64,000 bases of DNA, from the NCBI GenBank assembly GCA_040883315.1, contig JBFLKU010000016.1, positions 62,001 through 126,000 on the forward strand, written 5' to 3'. Source of the stretch: JAFGUF01 sp040883315. Lineage in GTDB: Bacteria > Bacillota > Clostridia > Christensenellales > UMGS416. Below the pieces are notes generated by a model. It did not search any database, was not told the origin of the DNA, and worked only from the letters and a program-made list of their open reading frames with translations. Every line of letters starts with the position of its first letter. The stretch's first letter is position 1. Of this stretch, positions 34,879 to 43,843 are shown piece after piece. The position numbers were made by a program, and so were the translations under genes.

Positions 34879-35895
34879 TTACTTTAATGGATAGGAACCA
34901 ATATTTATTGACGTATAAAAATCCATATCAATATCTATATAGTCCGGCTGCAGAATGTCTTCATTCTGGTTGCACAAAAGCTCCACACTGCTTAAACCTG
35001 CCTGATATCCATTTTTATCAATGGTACCCAAAACAACGCCTTTTTCTATATATGATATTATGCTTGCTGTAACGCCTGTTCCTATTATCTTAACTTTCCC
35101 TACCAAGTTCTTTTCAACCACTATTCTCGCGGCTGCCTCTGTATCGTTTGCACTTGTGCAGAATATAGCATTTACCTGACTATATTCGTTCAATATCTCT
35201 CTAACTGTTTCCTCAGCACCCAGCAGCTCACTTTCGCTGTTCCTTGTAACAATCAGGCTCATATTGCTCTGCTTTTCTATTATGTTTTTCATGCTGTTCA
35301 TCATAATATCGCCTTGTGAAGCAGTACTTTTTTCTCTGTTTGCATAGTTAGCAGATAAAATCACCGCAACGTTAATCTGCTCAACATCGTTTACCATCTC
35401 TTTTATAAATCTAGCTGCTCTGGCTCCATATTCGTAGCTGTTTGTGCCCACAAATGAGCTGATGTTGGTATCTATCGATTCCTGTCCTACTACAATTACT
35501 CTGATACCTCTCTCAACCAGATTATTTATTGCTTCATCCTGCGCCACTGAGTTTTCACCCAGCACTATCACTCCATCCACTTTTGAACGGCCTGCAATAT
35601 CTAGATATTCTATTATTTTATCTGTAGGATCAAGCCCCGAGACTATATTCATTTCAATCGCTGCATCATTAGCTTTGGCGGCTTCATATGCTCCCTCTTT
35701 GAAATTTTGCCAGTATATATCACCGTTATCTCCAATTATGAGAGAAAAGTGATATACAGCGTCATCGTCAAAAACATATGTCACCTCTTCTTGGTATATG
35801 TGGTTTATTTTATTGTAATAATATAGAGAACCGCTTAGTGAAATAATCAATGCGGCAGAAAAAATGCCTAATAGTATTTTGTAGATGGTGTTCAT
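34879..35895 (-). CDS. membrane-anchored periplasmic-binding-protein-like sensor (RbsB/XylFII-like)
   Basis: A 338-residue protein with a single N-terminal hydrophobic helix (about 7-27) and no lipobox cysteine, so it is anchored by the helix rather than by lipid. The rest is a type 1 sugar-binding fold: IIGDNGDIYWQNFKEGAYEA, DGVIVLGENS, RVIVVGQESIDTNISSFVGTN, and VNAIFCTSANDTEAAARIV. It precedes the LytS-like kinase by 13 bases and overlaps the upstream unknown gene by four bases (ATGA). By family knowledge such anchored binding proteins act as sugar co-receptors for LytS-type kinases. The ligand cannot be named from sequence. Confidence 0.82.
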   Translation of the reverse strand: MNTIYKILLGIFSAALIISLSGSLYYYNKINHIYQEEVTYVFDDDAVYHFSLIIGDNGDIYWQNFKEGAYEAAKANDAAIEMNIVSGLDPTDKIIEYLDIAGRSKVDGVIVLGENSVAQDEAINNLVERGIRVIVVGQESIDTNISSFVGTNSYEYGARAARFIKEMVNDVEQINVAVILSANYANREKSTASQGDIMMNSMKNIIEKQSNMSLIVTRNSESELLGAEETVREILNEYSQVNAIFCTSANDTEAAARIVVEKNLVGKVKIIGTGVTASIISYIEKGVVLGTIDKNGYQAGLSSVELLCNQNEDILQPDYIDIDMDFYTSINIGSYPLK

Positions 35896-36446
35896 CCGTC
35901 GTTCTCCATCACAATATTCGCAATGTCTATGGTGGTTCTCATAGAAGCAAACATTATTGAATCATATAAAAACTCCTCAAAATACTCTGAATTGAAAAAC
36001 AATTCAGAAACGTCCTCTCTGTATTCACTCACCATTTCATTAATGCTAAGTTTAGGATTTATACCTAATGCTAGATCATAATTTGTAATATAATCAGCAT
36101 AAAATTTTTCTGTAAAGATATCTTTGTCTATCTTCGCAATAATATACCTTTCTATTAGCTTAGTTTTTGGTTTTCTTACTATGTTAAGTGCAAAACCAAA
36201 TATTTTCTTTTCTATTCGTGGTATTTTAAACATTGAATACTCAATATTATTTTCATCAAAATAAGCTTCCATTCGAAGTTCCGGCACTCTCACTCTGGAG
36301 TTTGTGTCAATAAACATTACAACATTGCTATAGTTCCCAACGATTTCCTTTAGTATTTTATATCTAAATTCAAAAGGTTTATCTGTTTTGTAATAATCAC
36401 AAATCATTGTATTATCATTTTTATTTCTTTTAATTTTTGCTTTCAT
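35892..36446 (-). CDS. protein of unknown function, first gene of the sugar-sensing operon
   Basis: A 184-residue soluble protein that I do not recognise. It has no signal peptide, membrane helix or cysteine cluster. The N-terminus is basic (KAKIKRNKND). The middle reads YSNVVMFIDTNSRVRVPELR, suggesting a beta-alpha strand followed by a loop. The rest is rich in charged and aromatic residues (YREDVSELFFNSEYFEEFLY). Its stop overlaps the start of the anchored binding protein (ATGA), so it is translationally coupled to the sensory genes and probably functions with them. GAGGAGC ahead of the ATG is a good ribosome site, which supports it being real. Confidence 0.7.
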   Translation of the reverse strand: MKAKIKRNKNDNTMICDYYKTDKPFEFRYKILKEIVGNYSNVVMFIDTNSRVRVPELRMEAYFDENNIEYSMFKIPRIEKKIFGFALNIVRKPKTKLIERYIIAKIDKDIFTEKFYADYITNYDLALGINPKLSINEMVSEYREDVSELFFNSEYFEEFLYDSIMFASMRTTIDIANIVMENDG

Positions 36447-36612
36447 TTTCGCTCCTCTTTTTGCCTTAAATATACTATATAATATACACCAATCGGCAAA
36501 AACACGCTACAAGTATATATAATATTTGTGTTAATAAATATTATATAGATAGGACTTTCTATCCAGACTACTAGTATGTTATTGAATAGTCAACATAATA
36601 CAGTAAATAAAA

Positions 36613-36646
36613 CAAATAACGTGTTTTAATAAAAAACACGCTATTT
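36613..36646 (-). terminator. intrinsic terminator of chvE-mmsA-mmsB
   Basis: On the minus strand AAATAGCGTGTTTT and AAAACACGTTATTT pair (one G-U) around a five-base loop, followed by GTTTTATTT. It lies just after the mmsB stop and ahead of the sensory operon. Confidence 0.75.
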
Positions 36647-36663
36647 GCTCAAGAGAAAACCAT

Positions 36664-37845
36664 TTATTTTACTGACGATTTTGATTTTGACATAACGTCG
36701 AATGCTACAGCTAATAGAAGTACCAGCCCTTTAACGATATCTTGCCAAAATACGTCAACACTCATGATAGACATACCATTGTTCAGTATACCCATTATAA
36801 GTCCTCCGATTATAGCACCCATAACTGTACCGACTCCACCTGTTGCAGAAGCTCCACCAATAAAGCATGATGCGATTGCATCCAGCTCAAAGTTTTTACC
36901 AGCTATTGGTGATGCTGCATTCAAACGACCTGCGTATACTATTCCTGAAACACCTGCTAAGAAACCCATGTTTGCATATGCAAGGAATAGTATCTTCTTT
37001 GTCTTTATGCCAGATAGTGCTGCAGCTTTTGCATTTCCACCAAGTGCATACAGATGTCTTCCTAAAACTGTTTTCGTTGTGATAAATACATATATTGCTG
37101 TAAGAACACCAAATATAACTAATATTATTGGAATACCGTCATCTAGTGCCAACCATATTGTGAAGAACAATATTACTAGTGAAATAAGAACTAATTTTAA
37201 AATCAATAATGATGAATCCATAACTTCATAACCTTTTGATTTTTTAACTTTTCTACTCCACAATGTTGTTGTAATAAAAATTACTATAACCAACAAACCT
37301 GCTATTGTACACACACCATTTAATCCAAGTCCTCCGATTTCACCTATGAAATCTGGAACTGGTCTTGCTGATATTATTTTATAAGCATCTGGCAATCCAA
37401 CAGTTTCACCTTGAAGTATCAAGTTGTTTACACCTCTAAATACTAACATACCCGCGAGTGTTACAATAAATGGTGGAATTCCAACTTTTGCAATCCAAAA
37501 TCCTTGCCAAGCACCTGCCAATAAGCCGCTTAGTAAAGCCAAAATTATTGATATCCATATTGGCCAGCCTAGTACTGCACTTAGAAGCCCTGACATAGCG
37601 CTAGATAACGCTACTACTGCACCAACTGACAAGTCAATGTTACCACCTGTTAATATGCACATCAGCATACCAACTGCCAAAATTAGTATATAACTATTTT
37701 GATATATTAACTTTGTAATATTTCTCGGCTTAAGCAATATGCCTTCTGTACCGAATCCAAAAATTATCACTATAGCAACAAGAGCAATAAACATAGCATA
37801 TTCTCTCATATTATGCCTTAGTGCATCTCCAACTTTTTTTAACAT
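36664..37845 (-). CDS. mmsB: multiple-monosaccharide ABC transporter permease
   Basis: A 393-residue permease of the ribose/xylose (BPD_transp_2) family with about 10 hydrophobic segments. It shows LMCILTGGNIDLSVGAVVALSSA, GIPPFIVTLAGMLVFRGVNNLI, the long inserted loop typical of MmsB/XylH, and the conserved FLAGVSGIVYAGRLNAASPIAGKNFELDAIASCFIGGAS. It follows the ATPase gene by 11 bases with AAGGAG ahead of the start. With MmsA and ChvE it forms a complete importer of one or more aldoses. It ends at a strong terminator. Confidence 0.92.
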   Translation of the reverse strand: MLKKVGDALRHNMREYAMFIALVAIVIIFGFGTEGILLKPRNITKLIYQNSYILILAVGMLMCILTGGNIDLSVGAVVALSSAMSGLLSAVLGWPIWISIILALLSGLLAGAWQGFWIAKVGIPPFIVTLAGMLVFRGVNNLILQGETVGLPDAYKIISARPVPDFIGEIGGLGLNGVCTIAGLLVIVIFITTTLWSRKVKKSKGYEVMDSSLLILKLVLISLVILFFTIWLALDDGIPIILVIFGVLTAIYVFITTKTVLGRHLYALGGNAKAAALSGIKTKKILFLAYANMGFLAGVSGIVYAGRLNAASPIAGKNFELDAIASCFIGGASATGGVGTVMGAIIGGLIMGILNNGMSIMSVDVFWQDIVKGLVLLLAVAFDVMSKSKSSVK

Positions 37846-37856
37846 TTCACTTCTCC

Positions 37857-39392
37857 TTAATTACTTGCACTTCTAATAATGCATTCCATTACGTTTTCTT
37901 GTGTGGCTTTTGCTTTCGGCATTTCTCCTACTATTTTACCTTCATTCATGATATAAATTCTGTCTGCCACGCCTAAAATCTCTACCAATTCTGATGATAT
38001 TACCAAAACACATTTGCCTTCATCAGCCATGCTATTAATTATGTTATATATTTCGTATTTTGCACCAACGTCAATTCCTCTTGTGGGTTCATCCAGAAGC
38101 AATACATCTGGATTTGAGAATAGCCATTTGCTTAATACAACCTTTTGCTGATTTCCACCTGATAAATTACCTGCTTTTTGGAAAACACTGGAACACTTAG
38201 TCTGTAGCTTTTCAGCCATTTCTTTGGCAACATGAATTTCCATGTCGTCATCTACCACTCCTCTTGTACTCAGAGCCTTCAGATTTGCCATGGTAGTATT
38301 TTTCCTTATATCTTGTATCAATACAAGGCCTGCATTTTTTCTATCTTCTGTTACATAAGCCATTCCATTGTCAATAGCATCTGCAACATTATGTAGATGA
38401 AGTTCTTTGCCATCCTTAATAATAGTACCAGAAATATTTTTCCCGTATGCTTTTCCAAACAAGCTCATAGCAAATTCTGTTCTTCCAGCACCCATCAAAC
38501 CTGCCAAGCCAACAACTTCGCCTTTTCTAATATTCATGTTGACATTATCGATAACTACTCTTTCATCATTGAGAGGATCATATACTGTCCAGTTTTTCAC
38601 TTCAAACGCAATATCTCCAATTTTAGATTGACGCTTCGGGAATCTGTCCACCATTTCACGTCCAACCATTCCCTTTATTATGCGGCTTTCACTGATACCG
38701 CCAGGAACGTTATCCAGAGTTTCAATTACTTGTCCATCGCGAATAATAGTGATTCTGTCAGATACTTTTGCGATTTCATTTAATTTATGAGAAATAATAA
38801 TACATGTTATATTTTGTTCTTTGTTTAGTCTTTTAAGCAAATCCAGTAAGTGATTCGAATCATCATCATTAAGTGCCGCGGTTGGCTCATCCAGAATAAG
38901 CAGTTCGCAGTTTTTGGCTATTGCCTTTGCAATTTCAACTAACTGTTGTTTGCCTACACCAATATTTCTGATTATTGCAGATGGTTTTTCTCTGATACCT
39001 ATCTGTTCCATTATCTCGGCAGCTTTGGCATTTGTATCATCCCAGTCTATTATGCCGTTTTTTTGTCTTTCATTTCCTAAAAAAATGTTCTCAGCAATAG
39101 TCATATAGGGGCTTAGTGCAAGCTCCTGATGTATAATGGCTATTCCTTTTTCTTCACTCTCTTTAATATTTTTAAACCTGCAAATCTCTCCCTTATAGAG
39201 TATATCTCCATCGTATGTACCATGTGGATATATTCCACTTAAGACATTCATCAAAGTGGATTTACCTGCACCATTTTCTCCAACTAGCGCATGTATCTCC
39301 CCTTGCTCTACCTGAAGATTAACTTTATCCAATGCCTTTACTCCAGGAAAGATTTTGGTTATGTCTTTCATTTCTAAAATATGCTGTGCCAT
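37857..39392 (-). CDS. mmsA: multiple-monosaccharide ABC transporter ATP-binding protein
   Basis: About 511 residues with two fused ABC cassettes, as in all sugar importers of the Ara/Rib/Xyl type. Cassette 1 has Walker A GENGAGKST, Q-loop HQELAL, a signature region NIGVGKQQLVEIAKA and Walker B LLILDEPTAAL. Cassette 2 has GLMGAGRTEFAMSLFG, a LSGGNQQKVVLSKWL signature and DVLLLDEPTRGIDVGAK. The HGTYDGDILYKGEICRFKNI block is characteristic of MmsA/GguA. The frame opens at 39443, but AAGGAG lies nine bases before the ATG at 39392 and homology begins there. It sits between chvE and mmsB. Confidence 0.93.
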   Translation of the reverse strand: MAQHILEMKDITKIFPGVKALDKVNLQVEQGEIHALVGENGAGKSTLMNVLSGIYPHGTYDGDILYKGEICRFKNIKESEEKGIAIIHQELALSPYMTIAENIFLGNERQKNGIIDWDDTNAKAAEIMEQIGIREKPSAIIRNIGVGKQQLVEIAKAIAKNCELLILDEPTAALNDDDSNHLLDLLKRLNKEQNITCIIISHKLNEIAKVSDRITIIRDGQVIETLDNVPGGISESRIIKGMVGREMVDRFPKRQSKIGDIAFEVKNWTVYDPLNDERVVIDNVNMNIRKGEVVGLAGLMGAGRTEFAMSLFGKAYGKNISGTIIKDGKELHLHNVADAIDNGMAYVTEDRKNAGLVLIQDIRKNTTMANLKALSTRGVVDDDMEIHVAKEMAEKLQTKCSSVFQKAGNLSGGNQQKVVLSKWLFSNPDVLLLDEPTRGIDVGAKYEIYNIINSMADEGKCVLVISSELVEILGVADRIYIMNEGKIVGEMPKAKATQENVMECIIRSASN

Positions 39393-39483
39393 ATCATTCT
39401 GCTCCTTAGAAAATATGGCGACAACATACTCTGCTGTCGCCATAAATCATCTGTATAGTTTCCTATACTGGTTTACTCCGGTA

Positions 39484-40560
39484 TTACTTTAAATCGTCTT
39501 CTGAATAATAACCAGAATCAATTAGAAGTTCCTTATAGTTGTTGATGTCAGCGAACTTAGGATCGCATAGGTATGATGGAACTTGTTTTACATTGTTGTC
39601 ATAAGTGTTATTTGTTTCAACTTCTTCACCTGCAAGAATTTGGTCAACCATTGTTACAACACGAGCTGCCAAGTCACGAGTATCTTTAAAGATAGACATG
39701 GATTGTTTGCCAGCTATAATGTTTCTAACTGAGTTAACGTCACAGTCTTGACCTGTAAGAACTGGGAAAGGTTTGTCAGCTGAACCGTAACCTGCTGAGT
39801 CTAATGCTGCTGTGATACCTTGAGCTAAGCTATCATTTGGTGATAGAACTACGTCAATGTTTTCATCAGCATAATAAGCTGTTAGCAAGTTGTCCATTCT
39901 GTCTTGAGCACCTTCTGAAGCCCAACCTTGGATACCAATGCTTGTCCATTCATCATTTGTTTTGCCTTCGCCTGATTTAACATCCAATACTCCGCTTTCA
40001 ATGTAAGGTGCCAATACGTCAATAGCGCCTTTGTTGAAGAATTTAGCATTGTTGTCGTCAGGTGAACCAGCGAAAACTTCCATTGTGAAAGGTCCCATTT
40101 CGCCATCTGCTAGGCCTAAAGCATCAACTATATATTGACCTTGAATTGTGCCAACTTTTTCATTATCGAAAGTAGCATAATAGTCAACATATTCTGTGTC
40201 CATTATCAGCCTGTCATAAGCTATAACAACGATGTCTTCTTTAGCTGCTTCTTCTAGAACTGAGCCCAGAGCACCGCCATCGATAGATGCAATAACTAAT
40301 ACGTTAACACCTGCTGTTATCATGTTCTCTATTTGAGAAACTTGAGTTGCAACATCATTGCTAGCATATTGTAGGTCTACCTCATAACCTTTAGCCTCTA
40401 ATTGTTGTTTCATGTTGTCACCGTCTTGGTTCCATCTTTGTAGGTCTTTTGTAGGCATTAAAACACCAACTTTGTTGCCAGCGTCTTTTTTGCCGCAGCC
40501 TACTGCGAATGATAGAACTAATACTAGAACTAACATTACTACTAATAACTTTTTAGCCAT
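39484..40560 (-). CDS. chvE: multiple-monosaccharide-binding lipoprotein ChvE
   Basis: A 358-residue sugar-binding lipoprotein with a signal peptide ending in FAVGC (lipid-bearing Cys22). Residues after it match ChvE-type proteins: GVLMPTKDLQRWNQDGDNMK, VIAYDRLIMDTEYVDYYATFDNE, SPNDSLAQGITAALDSAGYG, LTGQDCDVNSVRNIIAGKQ, and the C-terminal TYDNNVKQVPSYLCDPKF. It is the first gene of the importer operon, with an AGGAGGAG ribosome site. The substrate is probably one or several aldoses, as in family members that bind glucose, galactose, arabinose or xylose. It is paralogous to the binding lipoprotein at 30.7 kb. Confidence 0.92.
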   Translation of the reverse strand: MAKKLLVVMLVLVLVLSFAVGCGKKDAGNKVGVLMPTKDLQRWNQDGDNMKQQLEAKGYEVDLQYASNDVATQVSQIENMITAGVNVLVIASIDGGALGSVLEEAAKEDIVVIAYDRLIMDTEYVDYYATFDNEKVGTIQGQYIVDALGLADGEMGPFTMEVFAGSPDDNNAKFFNKGAIDVLAPYIESGVLDVKSGEGKTNDEWTSIGIQGWASEGAQDRMDNLLTAYYADENIDVVLSPNDSLAQGITAALDSAGYGSADKPFPVLTGQDCDVNSVRNIIAGKQSMSIFKDTRDLAARVVTMVDQILAGEEVETNNTYDNNVKQVPSYLCDPKFADINNYKELLIDSGYYSEDDLK

Positions 40561-40973
40561 AAATAGCTCCTCCTAATTTTTTTGTACTTACAAAGCATAT
40601 ATCTTTATGAATAAAATATGAATAGAATATATTGCTATATATCTGTTTTTTTTTAACACAAAAAATAAAGGATTTTAAGCAACTGGATTATATTAATGCT
40701 ATTTTGTGCAATTTGTTTAATATTCTCCAGTTTTATAGTTTATTTGTGCTAAATTTCGTTTACATGATATTTATCTATTTCCATATTCATTATTATATAT
40801 TGCAATATTTAACAGCAAAAAAATGCTATACGAAAAATTTAATATTGTTTTATCTATATTATGATATGAAAATTTATCCTAAAAACGTGTTTATGTAAGT
40901 CAAAAATATAAAATTAAGTAAACAAAAAGCACAGCTCTACTGAAACTGTGCTTTATCACTTGATATTAATTCA
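40561..40973. other. 413-base intergenic region upstream of chvE
   Basis: Very AT-rich. It should hold the chvE promoter, but no -35/-10 pair is convincing. An 88-codon frame on the plus strand has no ribosome site and low-complexity composition, and is not accepted. A terminator for the pilin-like gene lies at its right end (40921-40954). Confidence 0.6.
40921..40954 (-). terminator. intrinsic terminator of the pilin-like gene
   Basis: On the minus strand AAAGCACAG (40946-40954) and CTGTGCTTT (40926-40934) pair around an 11-base loop, ending in TTTTTG. Confidence 0.75.
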
Positions 40974-41327
40974 TCAATGCCCCGTGCAGACAAGAATGAT
41001 TGCTCCGTCTACATTCTGCCATTGATAAACTCCACCCGTTTTTTTGCACTCAATGTCCTCTTTTGATAGAAGTCCTGCCTTGAACAGAGTGCTGTTTTCG
41101 CCGACAACATCCATATTATTATATTCTTCTGTATGCTCTCCAATTTGCTTGTAGTATTCTTCTTCCAGCCTTGTTATGGTCTTTATGTTGTTATTGCATG
41201 CATTCGAGCCTGTCTGACCGGCAAAAGTTTTTATAGATGGTATTCCAATGCATAAAACTAAAACAACAACAGTCATAATAATCATAAGCTTGAAAAAGGA
41301 AAACCCGCCTTGTCCATTCTTCTTCAT
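40974..41327 (-). CDS. type IV pilin-like protein with degenerate prepilin signal
   Basis: A 117-residue protein with a short basic leader (MKKNGQGG), then FSFFKLMIIMTVVVLVLCIGIPSI, the hydrophobic helix of a class III (type IV-like) pilin. The cleavage site G|F is kept, but the near-invariant Glu at mature position +5 is Lys (codon AAG). The C-terminal part has four cysteines, two in CNNNIKTITRLEEEYY and CKKTGG, and resembles minor pseudopilins. AGGTG seven bases before the ATG at 41327 favours that start over the GTG at 41336. No prepilin peptidase, PilB, PilC or other pilin gene lies in the window. Confidence 0.68.
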   Translation of the reverse strand: MKKNGQGGFSFFKLMIIMTVVVLVLCIGIPSIKTFAGQTGSNACNNNIKTITRLEEEYYKQIGEHTEEYNNMDVVGENSTLFKAGLLSKEDIECKKTGGVYQWQNVDGAIILVCTGH

Positions 41328-41533
41328 TTTAATCACCTAATCTTTATTTTATAATTACTAGTTTCATTTTAGTATAAGCAAAAACTAGTGTCAATATATT
41401 CTAGTTTTTTCATGTAAATTACATATGAATGTTAGAAAAAAAGTAGAATAATATAATATGGCTATTAGCGAAAACATAATGTTATTCTCATCTTAATAAA
41501 ATTATTTACTATTGCTATTTTCTAAAAAAATGT

Positions 41534-42190
41534 TTATCTATCCATCACTATCAGCTTGTAGCCTTTTCCATAAACTGTTTCAATTACTACATGTCTGCTG
41601 CTAATATAGTTAAGCGAAAAGCGCAGCCTGGCAATATGATTCTGTATTCGGCTGCTTTCATCTATCATAGAGTTGAAAACTTCTTCTTTTTTTACAATTC
41701 TGTTTTCATAATACCCATTTAAAAGAAGTGCAAAGATTTTATTTTGTAGAGTCGGAAGAACAATGCTCTTCTTACCTTTTATCAAGGTGCCTGTCTCCAC
41801 TTCATATAAAAGATCACCAATTAAATATTTCTTGGGAATATACTTGTTTTTCTGAACAGCTATATTTATTTTGTACTTTAATTCCAGCTTATCCAATGGT
41901 GTAGGTAGAACATCATATGCTCCACATTCATATAATTGATATTTTAGTGCAGCTTCTGCATTAGCAACATAAATTGATATATGGGAATTGTCTGATATAT
42001 ATTTAAAGATATCAGTTTTATCGTAGCTTTTCATGTCCAATATTATTGCGTCTACAGATTGTCTCTCTATTCTGCAATTTTCACATTCTAATGTGGTGCA
42101 CGATACAATATTAAAATTGTCATCCTGCAGATATTTCTGTATTTCTTCCTCTTTTTCTATTACTAATATCCTATACTTAATCAAAATCAT
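41534..42190 (-). CDS. OmpR-type response regulator with degenerate receiver
   Basis: A 218-residue protein with a CheY-like N-terminal domain and an OmpR/PhoB winged helix at the C-terminus (FALLLNGYYENRIVKKEEVF; RIQNHIARLRFSLNYISSRHVVIETVYGKGYKLIV). The phospho-acceptor Asp52 in IILDM is present. However, the acidic pair is weakened to EKE (12-14), the conserved Thr/Ser position reads YVAN, and the invariant Lys of the KP motif is Thr97 (LPTPLD). It probably acts without normal phosphotransfer. No kinase gene is adjacent. It lies 206 bases upstream of the pilin-like gene on the same strand, so a link is possible but unproven. Confidence 0.75.
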   Translation of the reverse strand: MILIKYRILVIEKEEEIQKYLQDDNFNIVSCTTLECENCRIERQSVDAIILDMKSYDKTDIFKYISDNSHISIYVANAEAALKYQLYECGAYDVLPTPLDKLELKYKINIAVQKNKYIPKKYLIGDLLYEVETGTLIKGKKSIVLPTLQNKIFALLLNGYYENRIVKKEEVFNSMIDESSRIQNHIARLRFSLNYISSRHVVIETVYGKGYKLIVMDR

Positions 42191-42289
42191 ACCTCATTAA
42201 TTATCTCTTTATATATATATCTATAATAATATTAGCATATATCATATATTAAGTAAATATTGTATGCATCGTTATGTTTCTTATCATTA

Positions 42290-42315
42290 AAGAAAAGCAC
42301 ACAATAAATGTGTGC
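42290..42315 (-). terminator. intrinsic terminator of pyk
   Basis: On the minus strand GCACACA (42309-42315) and TGTGTGC (42297-42303) pair around a five-base loop, followed by TTTTCTTT. Confidence 0.78.
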
Positions 42316-42331
42316 AATTTGTATAGAATAT

Positions 42332-43768
42332 TTATTTCACCGTTACAGCTTTCATTATATTGGTATGATGTGCGCCGCCAAGCGGAACACCAGCAGTTAT
42401 AACCACTATATCGTCTGCCTTCAGCAGCCCTTTGCTCTTTGCCATCTCAATTGAATGGAAGAACAAAACATCCATCGAATCCACAACATCCACCAAAATC
42501 GGCGTGACGCCCCAATATAGCTGAAGCTGTCTTTGAACCAAATAATTTGTAGTGGTTGCAATTATCTCACATCTTGGATGATAGCTGGATATTAGCTTTG
42601 CCGTTTTGCCCCCATGAGTAGGGACAATAATTGCAGCGGCATTCAGACAATATGCTGTGTTGCATGCAGAAAAGCTAACTGCGTTTGCTATGCTGTAGTC
42701 AATATCTGTGCTTAGTCCTCCCAGCATTGATGTGCTTGGAGTGTAGTCAAGGGATCTTTCAGCCTCCAGAGCAGATTTTGCCATCTGTTCCACAGCCAGA
42801 AGTGGAAATTTTCCTGCTGCCGTCTCACCGGATAGCATTATAACATCAGTACCATCAATAATTGCATTTGCAATATCTGAAAGTTCTGCCCTTGTGGGTG
42901 TGGGACTGTGTATCATAGATTCTAGCATTTGCGTTGCAGTTATTACAGGAACGCCTTTTTCATTACATTTTTTTATCACTCTTTTCTGAACTAGAGGTAT
43001 GCTCTCTTTTGGCATCTCTACGCCTAAATCGCCTCTTGCCACCATTATTCCATCGGTTACATCTATTATGGAATCAATATTATCAATGCCTTGTTGGTTT
43101 TCTATTTTAGATATTATTGACACATTGTTTCCGCCATGCTCATCCAAAAAATCTCGTATAAAGCTTACGTCTTCTACGCTTCTTATAAAAGATGCAGCAA
43201 TAAAGTCTATTCCATTTTCAATTCCTGCAATTATATCACCTTTGTCTTTTTCTCCCAATGCAGGCAGCTTCAAAGATACTCCCGGAATATTTATACCCTT
43301 GTTATTTTTTATAATTCCGCCGACAACGACTTCGCAAATTATCTCTTTATCTTTTATTTGCTTTACTTTCAGCTCCAGTGTCCCGTCATCCAACAAAATG
43401 CATGAATCTTCCGTCAAATCCTTGTAAAGCATTTCATATGTAATAGATATATTCTGGCTGTCACCTAAGAAATTACCGTATTTCAATGTGACTTTTTCGC
43501 CTCTTTTAAGCTGCGCTTTGTCGCCTTCAAATTTTCCAACACGCACTTCTGGCCCTCTGGTGTCCAAAAGTATGGCGACTGGTGCACCCGCATTCTGTCT
43601 AGCTTTCTTTATTTTTTCTATCACCGGCACAAAGGATTCCTTGCCTCCGTGTGAAAGATTCAGTCTGCACACATTCATTCCTGCTAAAATCATTTTGGTC
43701 AGCATTTCCTCCGTATTGCATGCAGGCCCAATGGTGCATATCATTTTTGTTTTCTTTATATTTTTCAT
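42332..43768 (-). CDS. pyk: pyruvate kinase
   Basis: A glycolytic enzyme of about 478 residues that makes pyruvate and ATP from phosphoenolpyruvate and ADP. Canonical stretches are TKMICTIGPAC, NVCRLNLSHG, LLDTRGPEVR, the catalytic-Lys region ISKIENQQGI, VARGDLGVEMP and ATQMLESMIHSPTPTRAE (K+/substrate loop), with DVIMLSGETAAGKFP following. It has the short form, without the C-terminal PEP-utiliser-like domain found in many Bacillota. The frame opens at 43801; the ATG at 43768 is preferred since homology starts there, although AAGGGG lies rather far (about 13 bases) upstream. Confidence 0.95.
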   Translation of the reverse strand: MKNIKKTKMICTIGPACNTEEMLTKMILAGMNVCRLNLSHGGKESFVPVIEKIKKARQNAGAPVAILLDTRGPEVRVGKFEGDKAQLKRGEKVTLKYGNFLGDSQNISITYEMLYKDLTEDSCILLDDGTLELKVKQIKDKEIICEVVVGGIIKNNKGINIPGVSLKLPALGEKDKGDIIAGIENGIDFIAASFIRSVEDVSFIRDFLDEHGGNNVSIISKIENQQGIDNIDSIIDVTDGIMVARGDLGVEMPKESIPLVQKRVIKKCNEKGVPVITATQMLESMIHSPTPTRAELSDIANAIIDGTDVIMLSGETAAGKFPLLAVEQMAKSALEAERSLDYTPSTSMLGGLSTDIDYSIANAVSFSACNTAYCLNAAAIIVPTHGGKTAKLISSYHPRCEIIATTTNYLVQRQLQLYWGVTPILVDVVDSMDVLFFHSIEMAKSKGLLKADDIVVITAGVPLGGAHHTNIMKAVTVK

Positions 43769-43843
43769 TTTATTTTTTATTCCCCTTTGATATTCGTGCA
43801 TTTATACCATAATATATATACTTATAAACAGTATTTTCAATAA

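Noticed and set aside
40632..40898. 88-codon plus-strand frame upstream of chvE
   Set aside because: No ribosome site, extreme Phe/Tyr/Ile bias expected of AT-rich noncoding DNA, and no recognisable motif.
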